Shown piece by piece: positions 46,471-59,100 of a stretch of 64,000 bases of DNA; position 1 is the first letter of the stretch, and each line of letters opens with the position of its first letter. The notes beneath the pieces are model-generated. The model ran no database searches. It saw nothing but the letters and a program-made list of their open reading frames with translations, and was not told the DNA's origin. This DNA is from Phaeosaccion multiseriatum (taxonomy: Eukaryota > Ochrophyta, other classes). The DNA lies in contig OZ218957.1 in NCBI GenBank assembly GCA_965112735.1, positions 868,001 through 932,000 of the forward strand, in the 5' to 3' direction. A program made the position numbers and the translations under genes.

Positions 46471-47253
46471 ATAATATTTAGTTTGCCATCTATGGCTGGT
46501 TGTTTAAGGATTTAAAGAGGGGAAAGGAGAGCGAAACCGCAAAAGGAGAGTGAAACCGCTCGCCAACTGTGATCCGGATGTGGACACACCAAACGAAACA
46601 ACGCATGCGTCATATCATGAACAAAGTCGCCGCTAGCTGTACGGAGGAAGAGGCCAGCCATTGGGATAAGCATCCTCGTGTTCTCGCGCACGAATCAGCA
46701 GCAGTTGCCGCAATCCTTGCCTGTCTCACTTCCTGGAGATCATTATTTTAGAATAGGTAGCGCAAAAAAAAAAAAAAATAAGACAAAGGAGCGGACACAG
46801 CTGCCGGCTGAGCTGCGCTCTCGTCGGCTTACTGGTCATCGGCTCGAACATGGCTCTGACCTCGGGCTTTGTCCAGTCGCCAACGAAATCGGCGTCGCTG
46901 TCGTCGTGGCGCCACGACAGACAGCAGCACTCGGTACGTCTAGTCTTGCTCTTGTGTGAGCCTTTCCGCAAACAGTCTCGCATAAAGAAAGGAGCAGAAG
47001 CAGTAGTGCCAGCGGTAGCAGCAGGAGGAGGAGGCGATTGTCGAGATTTGAGCTCGATAAGGAAGTTAAGGCTTGACGTGTTGTTGCGCGAGTAGTGAGA
47101 GTCCCGTCCTCGTACACCGCGAAGGACAAGCTTGGCCACCCCCGGCTTCAATGTTCACCAAGTATGGCCTTATCCTCCTCATCCTTCTTATCCCTTCCCC
47201 CCCCCCCGCCCCTTCCTTGTTTGTTCTCTCGCTCGGCTCGCAAACGCTTTAGC
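46471..47253. other. region upstream of the DUF1997-like gene
   Basis: It contains the repeated phrase GGAGAGCGAAACCGC/GGAGAGTGAAACCGC (46528-46560), a 15-A run at 46764 and several short frames. The first exon(s) of the downstream gene probably lie at 46850-47160, where a hydrophobic MFTKYGLILLILLI start exists at 47151, but the joins are not clear. Confidence 0.4.
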
Positions 47254-47500
47254 CAAGCGCTGCGACCACTATCCGCCCCAGTAGTACCTACAGCAGCGGC
47301 GGCAGCAGCAGTAACCACAGCAGCAAGCGGCGAGGCCGGGCGTTGATGCAGCAGTCAGCAGCGGCTGCTGCATCACCATCGTCGAAGGGGGCGGCAGCTG
47401 TGCGGCCTCCCCCGCAGGTCCGCACCAGTGCCAAACTCGAGAGCGAATTTTTCGACCTTGACGGCAGGAGGGCGACATTCGGCTCGGTGCAGGTGCGTGC

Positions 47501-47536
<36 letters not shown>

Positions 47537-48590
47537 GTGCGTGTGTGTGTGTGTGTGTACGTTGGGGGAGGGGGGGTGTTGGCGTGGGTGCGTGTGACGC
47601 GTGTGGGAGGGGCGGAGAGGGAGAGAGAAAGAGAGTGCGAGAGAGGGAGGGAGAGGCAAGGGGGGGGGATAGAAACTAAGTCTACAAAGTCTACTATGCC
47701 CTTGCTGCAGCTGTGCATAGACCCACCACCTTTCCCACCTCACCGCCTTGCCCTCCCTCCCTCTCCCTCCCTCCCTCCCTCCCTCCCTCCCTCCCTCGCT
47801 CTCTTCTCCATGATGGACGCCGCAATGGCATGGCAATGCTTGGGGATGGCAGTCTGTGGAGGCCATCATGCGCCCTTCGTCCTTCGCCTCATGGGGGGAG
47901 TACCTCCTTGGGGATGCCTCCAACATCGTCTATGCCGTGTGGGACAGGGACAGGGTGAGTGATCAAGGGAGGGGCAGGAAAGACGAGCCGCCGATCTGTG
48001 TCGTGTTTGCATCCATCCGTCGGGAGAAGGGAGAGGAGGGAAGACGATGGACCCACGCAGAGGGGTCGAGGGGAAGCAATAGTAGACCTACCCAAGTAGA
48101 CTTACCCAAGTAGACCTACCCAAGTAGACCTACCCAAGCCTATAATGCACACTCATCCATTCCTCTGTCCTCCCTCCCTCCCTCCCTCTCTCCCTCCCTC
48201 GCTTCACCCCGTTGTCCCATCCCTTCCTCTCTCCCCTTCCTCCCTCCCGTCCCCCCCACTCAGCTGGAAGACCGCGGCGACGGACGGTTTCGCCTGAGCA
48301 TCAGTCCGAGAGAGTTCCTGGGCCTGCGCCTGTCTCTCACGGTGGATGTGCGGCTGTGGGTGACGGAGGATGGCACCCTACGATGCGAGTCAGAGGGGTG
48401 GGATAGCGAGGAGCTTAAGCAAGTGTTGGGGGAGGATTTTGCGAGAGCTTCTCCGTTGAGATTACCGGTATGTGTATGTATATGTATGTATATATGTGTG
48501 TACGCCGGGCCCTTGTGTTGTTTAAAAGGGCTGTCACCACGACCTCTCCTCCCTCCCTCCCTCCTTCTCTCCCTCTCTCCCTCCTTCGTC

Positions 48591-48635
<45 letters not shown>

Positions 48636-49316
48636 CTGTCTCTCCATCTCTCTCTCTGCGTGCGTTTACGCTGGCTCTTGTCTCGCTCCCCAGTGGCTTT
48701 CTCCTCTCTCTCTCTCTGCGTGTTTCTCTGTGTCTCTCTCTCTCTTTCTCTCTTTCTCTCTTCTCTCTCTCCATGTCTCTCTGTGTAGCTATGTTTACGC
48801 TTGTTCTCTTGTCTCACTCCCCTGTGCCTTTCTCCTCTCTCTTTCTCTCTTCTCTCTCCCTCTCTCCATATCTCTCTTTGTGTGTTTACGCTTGCTCTTG
48901 TCTTCGATTGCTTCGCTCTCCCTCCCTCCAGCGACGTGTCGAGGAGAATTCCGTGCTGCACCCACCATCAGGTAAGAAGTGTGTATGTGTGTGGCTTGTA
49001 TATGCGACGCATTGGTCTTGGTTAGTTACCTCTACTCTGGGTGGAAGAAACGGGGAGCACGTACTAGGGGGTCAAGGGTTGTGGACTGGTGGACGTGGGG
49101 AACTGCGGATTCCATACTATGCAAGTAAATACGTAAAAAGCTTCCCCCCCCCCCCCCCCCCGACCAAACTACTAACTGAACGAGTTTGAACATGCGCATC
49201 GTGTAGCCCTCGTCGAGACAAGCAAGTCGAATGCCGGGATCGTTACCTCCTCTACAACCTGCCTCTATCAGGTTCAGCAGTTCAAGGGGGGGAGGGGTGG
49301 AGGCCTAACAAACTGA
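47254..49316 (+). CDS. DUF1997-like protein, 5' end not resolved
   Basis: Exons seen: 47254-47492, 47853-47954, 48264-48467, 48932-48971 and 49207-49316, phases compatible, GT-AG. The middle part, SFASWGEYLLGDASNIVYAV, then DRDRLEDRGDGRFRLSIS and FLGLRLSLTVDVRLWVTEDG, follows the pattern of the DUF1997 family of cyanobacteria, plants and algae (YL...S.Y.V.D.D..ER..DG.FR...F..L...P..DVRV). Function of that family is unknown; many members are plastid proteins. The first listed exon is low-complexity Ala/Ser; an acceptor ctttag at 47248-47253 supports its left edge. The last two exons are weakly supported because their residues do not obviously extend the domain. Introns hold GT, CT and a 15-bp minisatellite. 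Confidence 0.5.
48077..48136. repeat. 15-bp minisatellite in the DUF1997-like gene
   Basis: Four copies of GTAGACCTACCCAA with one C/T change. Confidence 0.85.
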
Positions 49317-50659
49317 AACTGCTGTTCCTTACGTAAGGGTTAGGCGGGTCTTACATACGGGTGTCTTGCAGCCCAGAGGCCCCTCCCTCCCCCCCCCCCT
49401 ACTAAAGTGCCTGTATCGCCGAGTTGAGCAGTTCTGGTTACGCGTCCCAGGTCGGGGTGAGTAATGCCCTCTTTCGTAACGTTCGTGGCACTGCACTACG
49501 CCAATCGCCTTTGTGTTCATCCTCTTTTTTGAGTGAGCTCTCTTAAATCTCTTAATGAGGATCGACCCCTGACACGCTATCCGCTATCCGCTATCGCCGG
49601 CGCGCTGTCCGCTATCCCGGCGCCAGCCAGCGCGCTGTCCGCTATCCCGGCGCCAGCCAGCGCGCTATCCGCTCTCGCCGGTCGGCCCCTGACATGCTTC
49701 TGAGGCGACCCTGCTTCCTGCTTCTGGCCGGCGCAAGCCCGGCCAGGCAGATTCCAGGTTCTGGGGGAAAGCCATGTAATAGGGCAATGATGAGGGCCAA
49801 GGCTGCTTTTTGGGCTGGCCTGTCTCAGAAGCATTCAGGGGCCGACGCCGGCGCCAGCCGGCGCGCTATCGCAGGGGTCGATTAGGAGGCCGACGACCGA
49901 CGACAAGCTAATAATTAAAATGGTGACGTAGTACTAGCTCCCCAGTGGGGAAGAGAGCCCAACTGTAAGGTCTTTCGAATCATTCGAAGAAGCAAGCCAG
50001 GAGCCAGACAAACCTTGCGGGGGGCCGAAATCAGCCATTTCTTTGAAGGTCTCGGAGAAGCGTAACCCCCGGCGGAGAGCTTGCTCGGACTCAGCCGACA
50101 GGGAAACATTCCCCTAAGGGGTACAAATATTAGTACCCCTAGCTGGGGGGGGTACATCAAACCTCCAACCTCCCTTGCAGGCACTTTCCTGGCAGCATTG
50201 GCGACAGGAGAGAGAGGTTGGGAGAGAAATCACGTAACAGGTAAATCGTTTGACGAGCGGCGGGCAAAAACCGGGAGAGGCACGGGCGGGCGGTGTGGTG
50301 AGGAAGAAAAGGGGGAGAAAGACTGCCCAATAACCTTGGTCTACGAGTGTATCCGAATCGACGGAACATTCTCTTCTCCGATTGAGATTGGACTGCCTCC
50401 TGCCTCTCCTCCTCGCCCATTTTATGGCTGCTTCGTCTCGCCGCAACCTCCTGTCTGCTGTGCGAAGAACCCACTGCTGCTCTACAGGCTTCTGCTTGAT
50501 TCAGTTGAGAGATGATGTGGCAGTTAAAAAAAAAGTTGCGGAGCCTGCCTTTGAGAGCCTTAGTAGTGACGAGATAAAGTTTTGCTTGGCCCCTGCCTGT
50601 TTCTTGCTTGCCTGCCTTTCGTCACAGCGGACCTTTGGAGAGTCTGCGAGACTGCAGCC
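49317..50659. other. intergenic region with a TIR element
   Basis: Apart from the element at 49561-49882 I see no gene. A run of C at 49143-49161 lies just left of it. The DNA at 49930-50200 contains an inverted phrase ctaaggggtacaaatattagtacccctagctgg that can fold. The promoter of the lectin gene should be in 50400-50659. Confidence 0.45.
49561..49882. mobile_element. short element with 11-bp terminal inverted repeats
   Basis: It begins ATCGACCCCTG and ends CAGGGGTCGAT. The interior is made of GC-rich words CGCGCTATCCGC and CCGGCGCCAGCCAGC in direct and inverted copies. 322 bp, non-coding. No clear target duplication (gagg against tagg). A second end with the same terminus lies at 60977-61000. 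Probably a non-autonomous DNA element. Confidence 0.5.
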
Positions 50660-53600
50660 ATGCTCTCCCCCGTGAAGCAGAGCGGCGGCTTCGGGAGGTG
50701 GGCCCTCAGTCTGGTGCTGTGGCTCCTCGCAGCAACACCATCCGCAGCTATCACGTGTTCACCGGGCCAGGAACCAGAAATCCAACTATTTTCCAGCAGT
50801 AAGTTCCAAAGAGGATTGCTGCTGGCTGCGTGGGGCGAGGTGTAGCCGTGATTCGCCGCGCGCCGTCCAACCAGTAGCGTGACTGCAGCCCACGGCCAGA
50901 GGGAGGCTATAGCAACTAGGGTGGTGTAGCGAAGCTCTGAATAGTTGGCTGGAGCTGCATGTGGAGCGAGCTAAGGTGCATGCTGATGTGGGGCATGTGG
51001 GGGCCGTGCTTTGTTGTCCGCGGCCCATTTGCGATAGGGTGCCACCGCCAGGAGAGAGGGAGACTGACGGGGTGTAGCAAAGTTCTGAATGACGGGAGCT
51101 GCATGTGGAAGGCGAGGATGAGGGTGTCAATACAACCCGCTTGCTCGCCTCGCTCATGTATTTTCTTCCCGCCCTTCCTCCCGCTCGTCACGCGCTCTTC
51201 AGCTTGCAGAGAGTGCCCACCGGGTACATTCAAACGCTTATCTGGTAGCTCAGGTGAGTCCCAAGGGGTGATATGGGGCATGGTGGTGTCGTATTTTGCT
51301 ACCCGCCACCCATTTGCGATGGGTGTCGATGCAACCTGCTTGTTTGTCTCATCTGCTTTCTTCCCACCCTTCCTCCCGCTCGTCACGTGCATTGCAGCTT
51401 GCATTGACTGCCCTCCGGGCACCGTACCCTTCCTTGGTGGAACAGGTGAGTCCCAAGGGGTGTGTGTGTGTGTGTGCTGGCTGATGTGGGGCATGGTGGC
51501 TGGTGCCGTATTTTGCTACGCGCCACCCATTTGCGATGGGTTGCCACGGGCAGGAGGGAGACTTACGGGGCGGGTGCAGCAAAGCTCGGGTGTCTATGCA
51601 ACCTGCTTGTTTGTCTCATCTGCTTTCTTCCCACCCTTCCTCCCGCTCGTCACGTGCACTTTAGAGTGCATTGGCTGCTATTCGGGCACCATACCCTCCG
51701 CTAGTAGATCATGTGAGTCCCAGCCAAGGGGTCTGGCTGATGTGGGGCATGGCATGGTGCCGTATTTTGCTACCCGCCACCCATTTGCGATGGGTTGCCA
51801 CGCGCAGGAGGGAGACTTACGGGGTGCAGCAAAGCTCTAACTGACGGGAGCTGCATGTGGAAGGCAAGGGTGAGAGTGTCAATAGCTACAACCCGCTTGA
51901 TTGCCTCATGTATTTTCTTCCCACCCTTCCTCCCGCTCGTCACGTGCACTTCAGCTTGCACTGCCTGCCCAGCGGGTACATACAGCGAGTTCGGTGCATC
52001 ATGTGAGTCCCAAGGGGTGCTTGGCTGGCTGATGTGGGGTATGGTGGTGCCGTGTGGTGTTGTCCGCCGGCCATTTGCGATGGGGTTGCCACGGGTAGGA
52101 GGGAGACTGACGGGGTGTAGGAAAGCTCTGAATGACGGGAGCTGCACGTGGAAGGCGAGGATGAGGGTGTCTATGCAACCTGCTTGTTTGTCTCATCTTC
52201 TCTCTTCCACCCTTCCTCCCGCTCGTCACGTGCATTGCAGCTTGCATTGACTGCCCTCCGGGCACCGTATCCTTCCTTAGTGGGCCTGGATCATGTGAGT
52301 CCCAAGGGGTGTGTGTGTGTGTGTGCTGGCTGATGTGGGGCATGGTGGCTGGTGCCGTATTTTGCTACGCGCCACCCATTTGCGATGGGTTGCCACGGGC
52401 AGGAGGGAGACTTACGGGGCGGGTGCAGCAAAGCTCGGGTGTCTATGCAACCTGCTTGTTTGTCTCATCTGCTTTCTTCCCACCCTTCCTCCCGCTCGTC
52501 ACGTGCACTTTAGATTGCATTGGCTGCTTTCCGGGCACCATACCCTCCGCTAGTAGATCATGTGAGTCCCAGCCAAGGGGTCTGGCTGATGTGGGGCATG
52601 GCATGGTGCCGTATTTTGCTACCCGCCACCCATTTGCGATGGGTTGCCACGGGCAGGAGGGAGACTTACGGGGTGCAGCAAAGCTCTAACTGACGGGAGC
52701 TGCAGCCATGTGGAAGGCAAGGGTGAGAGTGTCAATAGCTACAACCCGCTTGATTGCCTCATGTACTTTCTTCCCACCCTTCCTCCCGCTCGTCACGTGC
52801 ACTTCAGCTTGCACTGCCTGCCCAGCGGGTACATACAGCGAGTTCGGTGCATCATGTGAGTCCCAAGGGGTGCTTGGCTGGCTGATGTGGGGTATGGTGG
52901 TGCCGTGTGGTGTTGTCCGCCGGCCATTTGCGATGGGGTTGCCACGGGTAGGAGGGAGACTTACGGGGTGCAGGAAAGCTCTGAATGACGGCAGCTGCAT
53001 GTGGAAGGCGAGGGAGAGAGTGTCAATACAACCCGCTTGCTTGCCTCACTTATTTTCTTCCCGCCCTTCCTCCCGCTCGTCACGTGCACTTTAGCTTGCA
53101 CTGCCTGCTCTGCGGGCACATACAACGACAAAGAAGGTGCATCTGGATCAGGTGAGTCCCAAAGATACTGGCTGATGTGGGGCATGGCTGGTGGTGGCTG
53201 CGTGTGTTTTGCTATCCGCCGCCCATTTGCGATGGGTCGTCACGGCCAAGAGGGGTGGCTGCTCACGATATGTACAAATGTAGCGAAGCTCTAACTGACG
53301 GGAGCTGCATGTGGAAGGCAAGGGTGAGAGTGTCTGTAAGAAATTTCACGGGGGTAGCTGTCAGCCTAGCAAAAGGATGCCTTCTTACATGTCAATACAA
53401 CCCGCTTGCTTGCCTCATGTGTTTTCTTCCCACCCTTCCTCCCGCTCGTCACGTGCACTTCAGCTTGCACTGCCTGCCCAGCGGGTACATACAGCGAGTC
53501 CGGTGCATCATGTGAGTCCCCAGCCAGGGTGCTGGCTGATGTGGGGCATGGTGCCGTGCTTTGTTGTCCAGCCACGGCTCATTTGGCTGCATGGGATGCC

Positions 53601-56107
53601 ACGACCAGCCAGGAGGGATACTTACGGGGTGCAGCAAAGCTCTGAATGACGGCAGCTGCATGTGGAAGGCGAGGGAGAGAGTGTCAATACAACCCGCTTG
53701 CTTGCCTCACTTATTTTCTTCCCGCCCTTCCTCCCGCTCGTCACGTGCACTTTAGCTTGCACTGCCTGCTCTGCGGGCACATACAACGACGAAGAAGGTG
53801 CATCTGATGTATCAGGTGAGTCCCAGCCAGCTGGGGCATGGCTGCGTGTGTTTTGCTATCCGCCGCCCATTTGCGATGGGTCGTCACGGCCAAGAGGGGT
53901 GCTCACGATATGTACAAATGTAGCGAAGCTCTAACTGACGGGAGCTGCATGTGGAAGGCAAGGGTGAGAGTGTCTGTAAGAAATTTCACGGGGGTAGCTG
54001 TCAGCCTAGCAAAAGGATGCCTTCTTACATGTCAATACAACCCGCTTGCTTGCCTCATGTGTTTTCTTCCCACCCTTCCTCCCGCTCGTCACGTGCACTT
54101 CAGCTTGCACTGCCTGCCCAGCGGGTACATACAGCGAGTCCGGTGCATCATGTGAGTCCCCAGCCAGGGTGCTGGCTGATGTGGGGCATGGTGCCGTGCT
54201 TTGTTGTCCAGCCACGGCTCATTTGGCTGCATGGGATGCCACGACCAGCCAGGAGGGAGACTGACGGGGTGTAGGAAAGCTCTGAATGACGGGAGCTGCA
54301 CGTGGAAGGCGAGGATGAGGGTGTCTATGCAACCTGCTTGTTTGTCTCATCTTCTCTCTTCGTCCCACTTTCTCTTCCGCTCGTCACGCGCTCTTCAGCT
54401 TGCACAGACTGCCCACCGGGTACATATAATGACAAAGAAGGTGCATCTGATGAGTCAGGTGAGTCCTAAAGGTGCTTGGCTGATGTGGGGCATGGTGGTG
54501 CCGCGTGTTGTTACCCGCCGCCCACTCTCACTCTCGGACATCGATGCGCTTAATCGCTCAAGTTGTTTTGCCCACAGCCAACCTTCTTGCCTCCCCCTTC
54601 CTCCCCATCCTCCCTCTCACTCGCTTCGTCTGCTCCAGCCTGCACGGAGTGCGTGTGTCCAGGGACGGTGGGGATACCTTGCAACACTTCGACGGGTGAA
54701 TGTGGTGAGTGAGTGATGGCGCCCGAATTCTGGAAGCTGTGTTCATTGTCTCGCATCTTGCTTCCTCCATGTGCGGGGAAGACACCCCACCCAGGCGGTT
54801 GATCTGTCCGTCGTTTTCGTTGTGCTTCACGTGCCTGAGCTTGCTCAAGAGCCGTGCATCCTTAGCCCTGAAGCCCCCCCCCCCCCTGCCGCCCTGGCTG
54901 GCCGCCCTTTTCCCTGGGCTGCTGGACTCTGTCTCCGTACCTGATTTTCCGTCTGACTCTCCCTCGCCTCCCCCTTCTCTGACATCTCCTATCGCCCTGT
55001 TCTTCCTGAGTTCCGCCACCCTCTCGTTCTCCTCATCCTTCTCTCCATCATCGACTCTTCCTGCCTCTCGCCCTGCCTCGATTAGCAACCCCCATCCCGT
55101 GCTTTTCCTCCTCGGGCAGGAGCCTCATCTCATCTCACCTGACTGCCAGCTAATCAGCACCCCTTCTTCCTTGCCTGACCTGGCCTGGCCTGGCCTGCTG
55201 TTGTTCCGTGTGGCGAGTCCGACTTTCACGGAATAGCCCTTAGCCAGGCCAGCTCTACTGAAGTTGTATCCACCCGCCCACTAACGAGCCCTCGCACGGC
55301 TGCTCACCGCCCTCCTTTCCCTGTGCGGCCTCCTCACTGCCCCTACTTCTCCGTGGTTGTGCCCCATCTTTCCTTGCTTGACCACACTCTCCCTCCTGTT
55401 GCCTGCTGCATAGCCTTCGCATCCGGCACTGGCATTTCAGAGCACATTTTCATCCCTCAGCCGGGCGTCACTCGCGACGAAGCGATGGATATATGTGCGG
55501 CCAATGGGGCCGCCCTCGTGTCCGTCAACGACCAGGCCGAAGACGAACACGTCAAGGGTCTCATCCCAGATATCAACAACGCCCATGTCTGGGTTAGCTT
55601 CGAGCGGGAAGCAGGCACCACCCGCAGCACAACAGCGTTCAAGTGGGCAGACGGCACGGCGACGGCGGAGAACACGATGGCGGACGATGGATGGGGCTGG
55701 AAGGACCGCCAGCCGAACAGTAGCGGCGACAGGCAGCTCTGCGGCTCGTATTACTTCGGAGGCGGCCTGGAGCCCGGCTGGAGCGATATTCCCTGCAGCG
55801 ACCCTGCGGTTGGCTTCGTCTGCGAGCGAGGCATAGGTGCGTAAGGTAGTGGCCTGAAGAGGGCTTGGTTGGAAGTGGCGGTACCACACTATTGCGCGCG
55901 CGTTGCTTAAGGGGGAAACGCCCTCTTCATCCTCTTCCACCTCGCTCCTCCTTCTTCATGTTGTAGGTTGTTCACGATCATCACCACCTCCTCCTAGTCC
56001 ACCATCTCTTGCTCTACAGCCCCCCCCCCCCCCTCTTCCCCGCTTGAAGGGAAAGCGCCTTTTCCTCCTCATCCCCGCTCCTGCTCTTCCTCCACCTCCT
56101 CCTCCTC

Positions 56108-56143
<36 letters not shown>

Positions 56144-59100
56144 CACCAAACTCTTCCACCACCACATCCTCCTCCCCCGCCTCCTCCTCCAACAAGTATT
56201 CCACCCCCCTCTCTTCCCCTTCTGGTCTAACCTCTTAGTCTGCATCGTATTGCGGGCCCTTAGGCACTGATTTGAATTCACCCGCCCCCCAACACACCCT
56301 TCCGCTGCTACTCGTGTCTTCCTCCTTTTGCTCGCGTCTTCCTCCTGCTGCCGTGCGGCCTGCTTCACTTGCGGCCCCTACTCCTCGAATGGTTGTGACA
56401 CACCATGGGTGGCTGTCACTGAGCAGTGGACTTCACCCAGAGCAATACCTACACCTCTTCGGCCTCGGAGTACTTCTACGTCCCTCAGCCGGGCGTCACT
56501 CGCGACCAAGCGACTGCCCGGTGTGAGCTGAATGGGGCCGCCCTCGTGTCCGTCAACGACCAGACCGAAGACGACTACGTCAAGGGACTCATCCCAGATA
56601 TCAACAACGCCCATGTCTGGGTTAGCTTCGAGCGGGAACCAGGCACTGCCAATGGCAAAACAGCATTCACGTGGGCAGAGGGCACGGCGACGGCGGACAA
56701 AACGGTGACAGACGATGAATGGGGCTGGAAGGAAGACCAGCCGAACAATTGGCGCGGCAAGCAGCTCTGCGGCTCGTATTACTTCGGAGGCAGCCTTCTG
56801 CCCGGCTGGAGCGATATTCCCTGCAGCGACCCTGGCCCTGTGGCTGGCTTCATCTGCGAGCGAAGCAAAGGTGCGTGAGGAGATCTCAGTGTTCTGAAGA
56901 GGACTTGGTTGGACGTGGTGGTAACACACAAAGGCCGCGTGCGGCTTCAGGGGGAGACGCTTTCTTCATCCCCGCTCCTCCTCCTCCTCCCCCTGGTCCT
57001 CCTCCTCCTCCTCCTCCTCCTCCTCCTCCTCCTCCTCCTCCTCCTCCTCACTTGCGGGCTGTCTGTAGTCGCGGAACATATGTGCTGGCCTTGTCGAGTA
57101 GCCTATGCCATGCCCTCCTCCTCCTTTGCCCTCTTTCCTGCCTCTCCCTTCGTATGCTGGTACCACCCCCCTTATCCTCCTCCTCCGGCTTCGACAGGGC
57201 TGTGTGCTTTGATCTATCGCGGGCACCGCCTGACACTGACGCCTTGTTTCACTCCCACCTGCTCTTTGCCTGTTCTCATGTCTGGACCTCTGTGATGGTG
57301 TTGATTCTCTCCTCCCACGGGCTGTTCACACTGCCTTCCCTCTTCGAACGCATGTGCGTTCGCTCGGACGGCTCCGTGGATGGCTGCCCTTGGGACCATT
57401 GTGCACTCTTCTTCTGCTTGCTCGCCTGTGCCAAGATCCCGGCAAGTAAGTGCCCCTCTGAGAAGGAGAGCTCCCCATGGACCCTTCCTTTTCTCCTCAC
57501 CTTACTGAGCCACCCCTCCTGCTGCCTAAATGTCGAAGTGCAGACAGCCCATCAACTCCAGCGCATGCGAGGTCTCCGTCTTACATGTCGGCGCCCTCCC
57601 TCCCCCCGCCCTGCCCTCGCTACTCATGTGCCCTAACTCTGACAGGCAGGTCGTGATTGAAGTGCTCCAGGCGGACACTAACCCTGGGCCTGATGGTATC
57701 CTCAATCTGGCTGAAGTTGCATGTTATGATGGCGGCAGCAGCACGAAGATTCCGCTAGACGGCATCACCTTGAGCTCCCTCTTCAGACCCTCCACGTTTC
57801 TTGCCACTCGATGCACCGACGACGACGGCACAACCTTCTGTCACTCCGACGGGCACGCAGGAGAACCCGGCCGCCTCACTCTGAGCCTTTCCGGCGGAGC
57901 TGACCAACCCATCGCGTACTGCGAGGTCACAAACCGTCTCGATTGCCAGACATGCAAGGACCGCATCAACGGCGCGAGCTTCAAGATCCTCGACGCGGAC
58001 GGCACTACTGAGCTCTACGCCAGCACTTTCCCCTTATCCGCACAAGACTCATACACTTTCGGTAAGTACACGTGGCTGCGTCATGCTCCCGCGGGGTGGG
58101 GGGGGGAGTAGAGGGCGATCAACACTTGACAGCTGCCATGGTTGAGCTGTTCTTCGATCATTTCCCCGCCGTAAATGTCGAAGCCATACAAGCTAACTTA
58201 CTTTGGCGTGCTGCTCACGCCCTCCCCCCCCCGTTGGGCTGCTCACTGCTGCCTGCCCTGTTCGCCCGCATGTGTGCTTCACGGCTCGGCGCATGGGCGC
58301 TGACGGCCCTTTGGACTACTGTGCACCCTCCTGGCTGCTCTCCTGTGCCTATCGTAGAGGTTGGCAAGTAAGTACCTTCTGCGAAACGGAGTGAACAGCC
58401 AGAGCTCGCTATGGACCTTCCCTTTCTCGTCATTTCATTGAGCCACTCCCGCTACTGCCTACTCGAAGCGCAGATGAAGTCACCACTAAATGCACGTTGC
58501 GAAACACCCGTTTTGCCTGTCGATGCCCTCCCCCCCCCCCCGCTCTGACAGGCAAGTCATCATTGAAGTGCCTCCGGCGGACGCTAGCACTGGGGATGTG
58601 CCTGTCCTTAATCTGGCAGAAGTCGAATGTTACGATGGCAGCAATGACAAGATTCCGCTGGAGGGTATCACCTTGAGCTCTACCAACCAAGTCAAGTTTT
58701 CAGCTCAAAACTGCAACAACGGCACCAAGGACGACAAGGACAACTTCTGTCACTCCGCCGCAGGGGATACCGCTCCCCGCCTCACTCTCTACCTTTCTGG
58801 CGGACGTGACCAAGTCGTCACGTACTGCCAGGTCACCAACCGTCTCAGTACTTGCTGCAAGGACCGCATCAACGGCGCGAGCTTCAAGATCCTCGACGCG
58901 GACGGCACTACTGAGCTCTACGCCAGCACTTTCCCCTCACCCGCACAAGACTTGTACACTTTCGGTACGTTTGGGAGGGAAGAGGGAGATTGGTGTTTCA
59001 TGTTTGCTTTTGAGTGCCACCCTCCCTCTTCTCCTTTACTCTATTCAGCCGTCAGTCCTGTTGTCGACGTTGAGCAATGCTTCCCCCCTCCCTGCGCCTT

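Larger units (their letters stand above)
50950..54480 (+). repeat. tandem exon-intron cassettes in the lectin gene
   Basis: Units of roughly 200-380 bp repeat the same parts: a 48-60-bp exon, donor gtgagtccca, a GCTGATGTGGGGCATGGTG phrase, CCATTTGCGATGGGTTGCCA, then TGACGGGAGCTGCATGTGGA, then CCCTTCCTCCCGCTCGTCAC and the acceptor. Larger blocks are duplicated too: 53170-53810 and 53810-54300 share an intron insertion. Confidence 0.9.

Noticed and set aside
45725-46474. 249-residue poly-Gly frame
   Set aside because: Translation of the GGA array.
50950-54480. Regularly spaced repeats resembling a CRISPR array
   Set aside because: Repeat units are exons plus introns of a eukaryotic gene, with splice sites and phase; spacers are not unique.
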